From assembly GCA_020061355.1 (NCBI GenBank), contig JAGUYK010000025.1, positions 111,815 through 174,146 on the forward strand: a stretch of 62,332 nucleotides of DNA, given 5' to 3'. The DNA comes from Ignavibacteriales bacterium (lineage in GTDB: Bacteria > Bacteroidota > Ignavibacteria > Ignavibacteriales > Melioribacteraceae). Shown here piece after piece: positions 61,464-62,332 of this stretch (its first letter is position 1; every line of letters begins with the position of its first letter). The notes beneath the pieces were generated by a model. It made no database searches. It had not been told where the DNA came from and was given only the letters and a program-made list of their open reading frames with translations. Both the position numbers and the translations under genes were made by a program.

Positions 61464-62332
61464 ATGAAAAAAATAAATGCTCTATTAATCATTTCGTTCG
61501 TGCTTTTTATTTCCATTGATGCATTTGCACAAACAACAAAAACCGGAACAACTTCTGCACAGATACTTAAGTTTAATGTCGGTCCACGTGCTATTGGTAT
61601 GGGTGGTGCATTTACTGCGATCGCCGATGATATCACTGCCATTTACTGGAATCCCGGCGGTACTGCCAACATAAATACAAACGAAGCTTTTTTTAACCAC
61701 ACTTCTCTTTTTGCTGATATACAGCATGACTTTGCGGCATTTGCAACAAATCTTTCCGGAATAGGAACAATCGGTGCATTTATTTCAGTTCTATCCATGG
61801 ATGACATGAAAGTAAGAACAATTGAATATCCGGAAGGGACCGGCGAACTTTTTAATTACAACACGGTTGTAATGGGATTAAATTATTCGAGATATCTTAC
61901 TACAAATTTTGCAATCGGATTTAATGTGAAGTATATCAGTGAGAATCTATGGCATATGAATTCCGCGGGATTTGCAATTGATATCGGCACTCTTTATAAG
62001 ATTCCGGTTTTCAATGAATTAAGAATTGCTTCAAGTATATCAAATTTCGGTACGAAACTGCAGCTTTCAGGAAGAGATGCAATGGTGATATACCCTTCGG
62101 GAGCCGGGAATGAGAATTTAGTTAATTCTAATATTGAACTTGATAAATTTGATCTTCCCCTGATTTTTAGATTTGGCATTTCTGCGGATGTGATAAAAAT
62201 TGGAAGTTCCAGATTAACTGTTGATATTGATGCAATTCATCCTAATGACAACTCGGAATATTTAAATGCCGGCTTCGAATATGCATGGAATGAAATCATT
62301 CATTTGAGAGCAGGGTATAACTCTCTCTTCGA
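61464..62332 (+). CDS. PorV/PorQ-family outer-membrane beta-barrel protein (cassette 2), 3' end cut by window
   Basis: The frame is open from ATG 61464 (AGGAGA 5 nt upstream) to the last base; 289 codons are visible and no stop is reached. The signal peptide ends near residue 22 ('SIDAFAQT'). 'NVGPRAIGMGGAFTAIADD' and 'AIYWNPGG' are the PorV/PorQ signature. The sequence tracks the protein at 12070: 'SMDDMKV' against 'SMDDMPV', 'PEGTGELFN' against 'PEGTGETFN', 'SNFGTKLQLSG' against 'SNFGTKMKLDG', and 'DAIHPNDNSEYLNAGFEY' against 'DAIHPSDNYESINAGIEY'. It completes the second TonB / large protein / PorV cassette. From the length of the paralogue about 50 residues are missing. Confidence 0.88.
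   Translation, partial: MKKINALLIISFVLFISIDAFAQTTKTGTTSAQILKFNVGPRAIGMGGAFTAIADDITAIYWNPGGTANINTNEAFFNHTSLFADIQHDFAAFATNLSGIGTIGAFISVLSMDDMKVRTIEYPEGTGELFNYNTVVMGLNYSRYLTTNFAIGFNVKYISENLWHMNSAGFAIDIGTLYKIPVFNELRIASSISNFGTKLQLSGRDAMVIYPSGAGNENLVNSNIELDKFDLPLIFRFGISADVIKIGSSRLTVDIDAIHPNDNSEYLNAGFEYAWNEIIHLRAGYNSLF

Noticed and set aside
1..62332. tRNA or rRNA genes, insertion sequences, integrases, phage genes
   Set aside because: None were recognised by eye; there were no transposase motifs and no terminal inverted repeats flanking genes. Absence was not tested by a search program.

Overview
The window looks like a chromosomal segment of an Ignavibacteria-type bacterium (Bacteroidota/Chlorobi superphylum, Melioribacter-like). 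The reasons are an AT-rich base composition, many secreted proteins ending in a type IX secretion (T9SS) C-terminal domain of the 'NYPNPFNP' type, PorV/PorQ-family outer-membrane proteins, carboxypeptidase-regulatory-like TonB receptors, and 'two-component regulator propeller' sensors. The taxonomic call is inference from protein style; no rRNA or marker gene is present. Nearly every gene is on the + strand.

Region 1 (1-28554) is a beta-glucan utilisation locus in three transcription blocks. Block A (1-6200) holds a 5'-truncated GH2 hydrolase, a GH16 lipoprotein, an SSS sugar symporter and a large surface glycan-binding-type protein, and ends in a strong terminator. Block B (6265-13179) is a three-gene cassette: TonB receptor, about 1020-residue secreted protein, PorV-like barrel. 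Block C (13196-28554) holds a circularly permuted GH16 licheninase with a malectin domain, GH3, an MFS hexose transporter, a ROK sugar kinase, GH3, an esterase, GH5, GH3 with a PA14 insertion, and a CotH-type protein. The inferred flow is: surface endo-cleavage by T9SS-anchored GH16, TonB-dependent uptake of oligosaccharides, periplasmic trimming by GH3 and GH5, import of glucose through SSS/MFS carriers, and phosphorylation by the ROK kinase. No SusD homologue is present.

Region 2 (28882-50674) is a run of about 22 kb of signalling genes. It contains an RsbW-like kinase, two STAS anti-anti-sigma proteins, five SpoIIE/PP2C phosphatases with very different input modules, a stand-alone CheY-like receiver and a histidine kinase with nine tandem GAF domains. 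Two of the phosphatases are extracytoplasmic propeller receptors. It reads as a many-input partner-switching network, but no sigma factor is encoded in the window.

Region 3 (51031-62332) holds a methyltransferase, a convergent dipeptide-epimerase-like enolase-superfamily gene, a strongly translated FG-GAP-repeat T9SS protein with its own terminator, and a second copy of the TonB receptor / large secreted protein / PorV cassette, cut by the window end.

The points most worth following up are the duplicated SusD-less cassette with its own PorV-like protein and a variant C-terminal domain, the propeller-phosphatase fusions inside a sigma-less partner-switching cluster, and the natural circular permutation of the GH16 enzyme.
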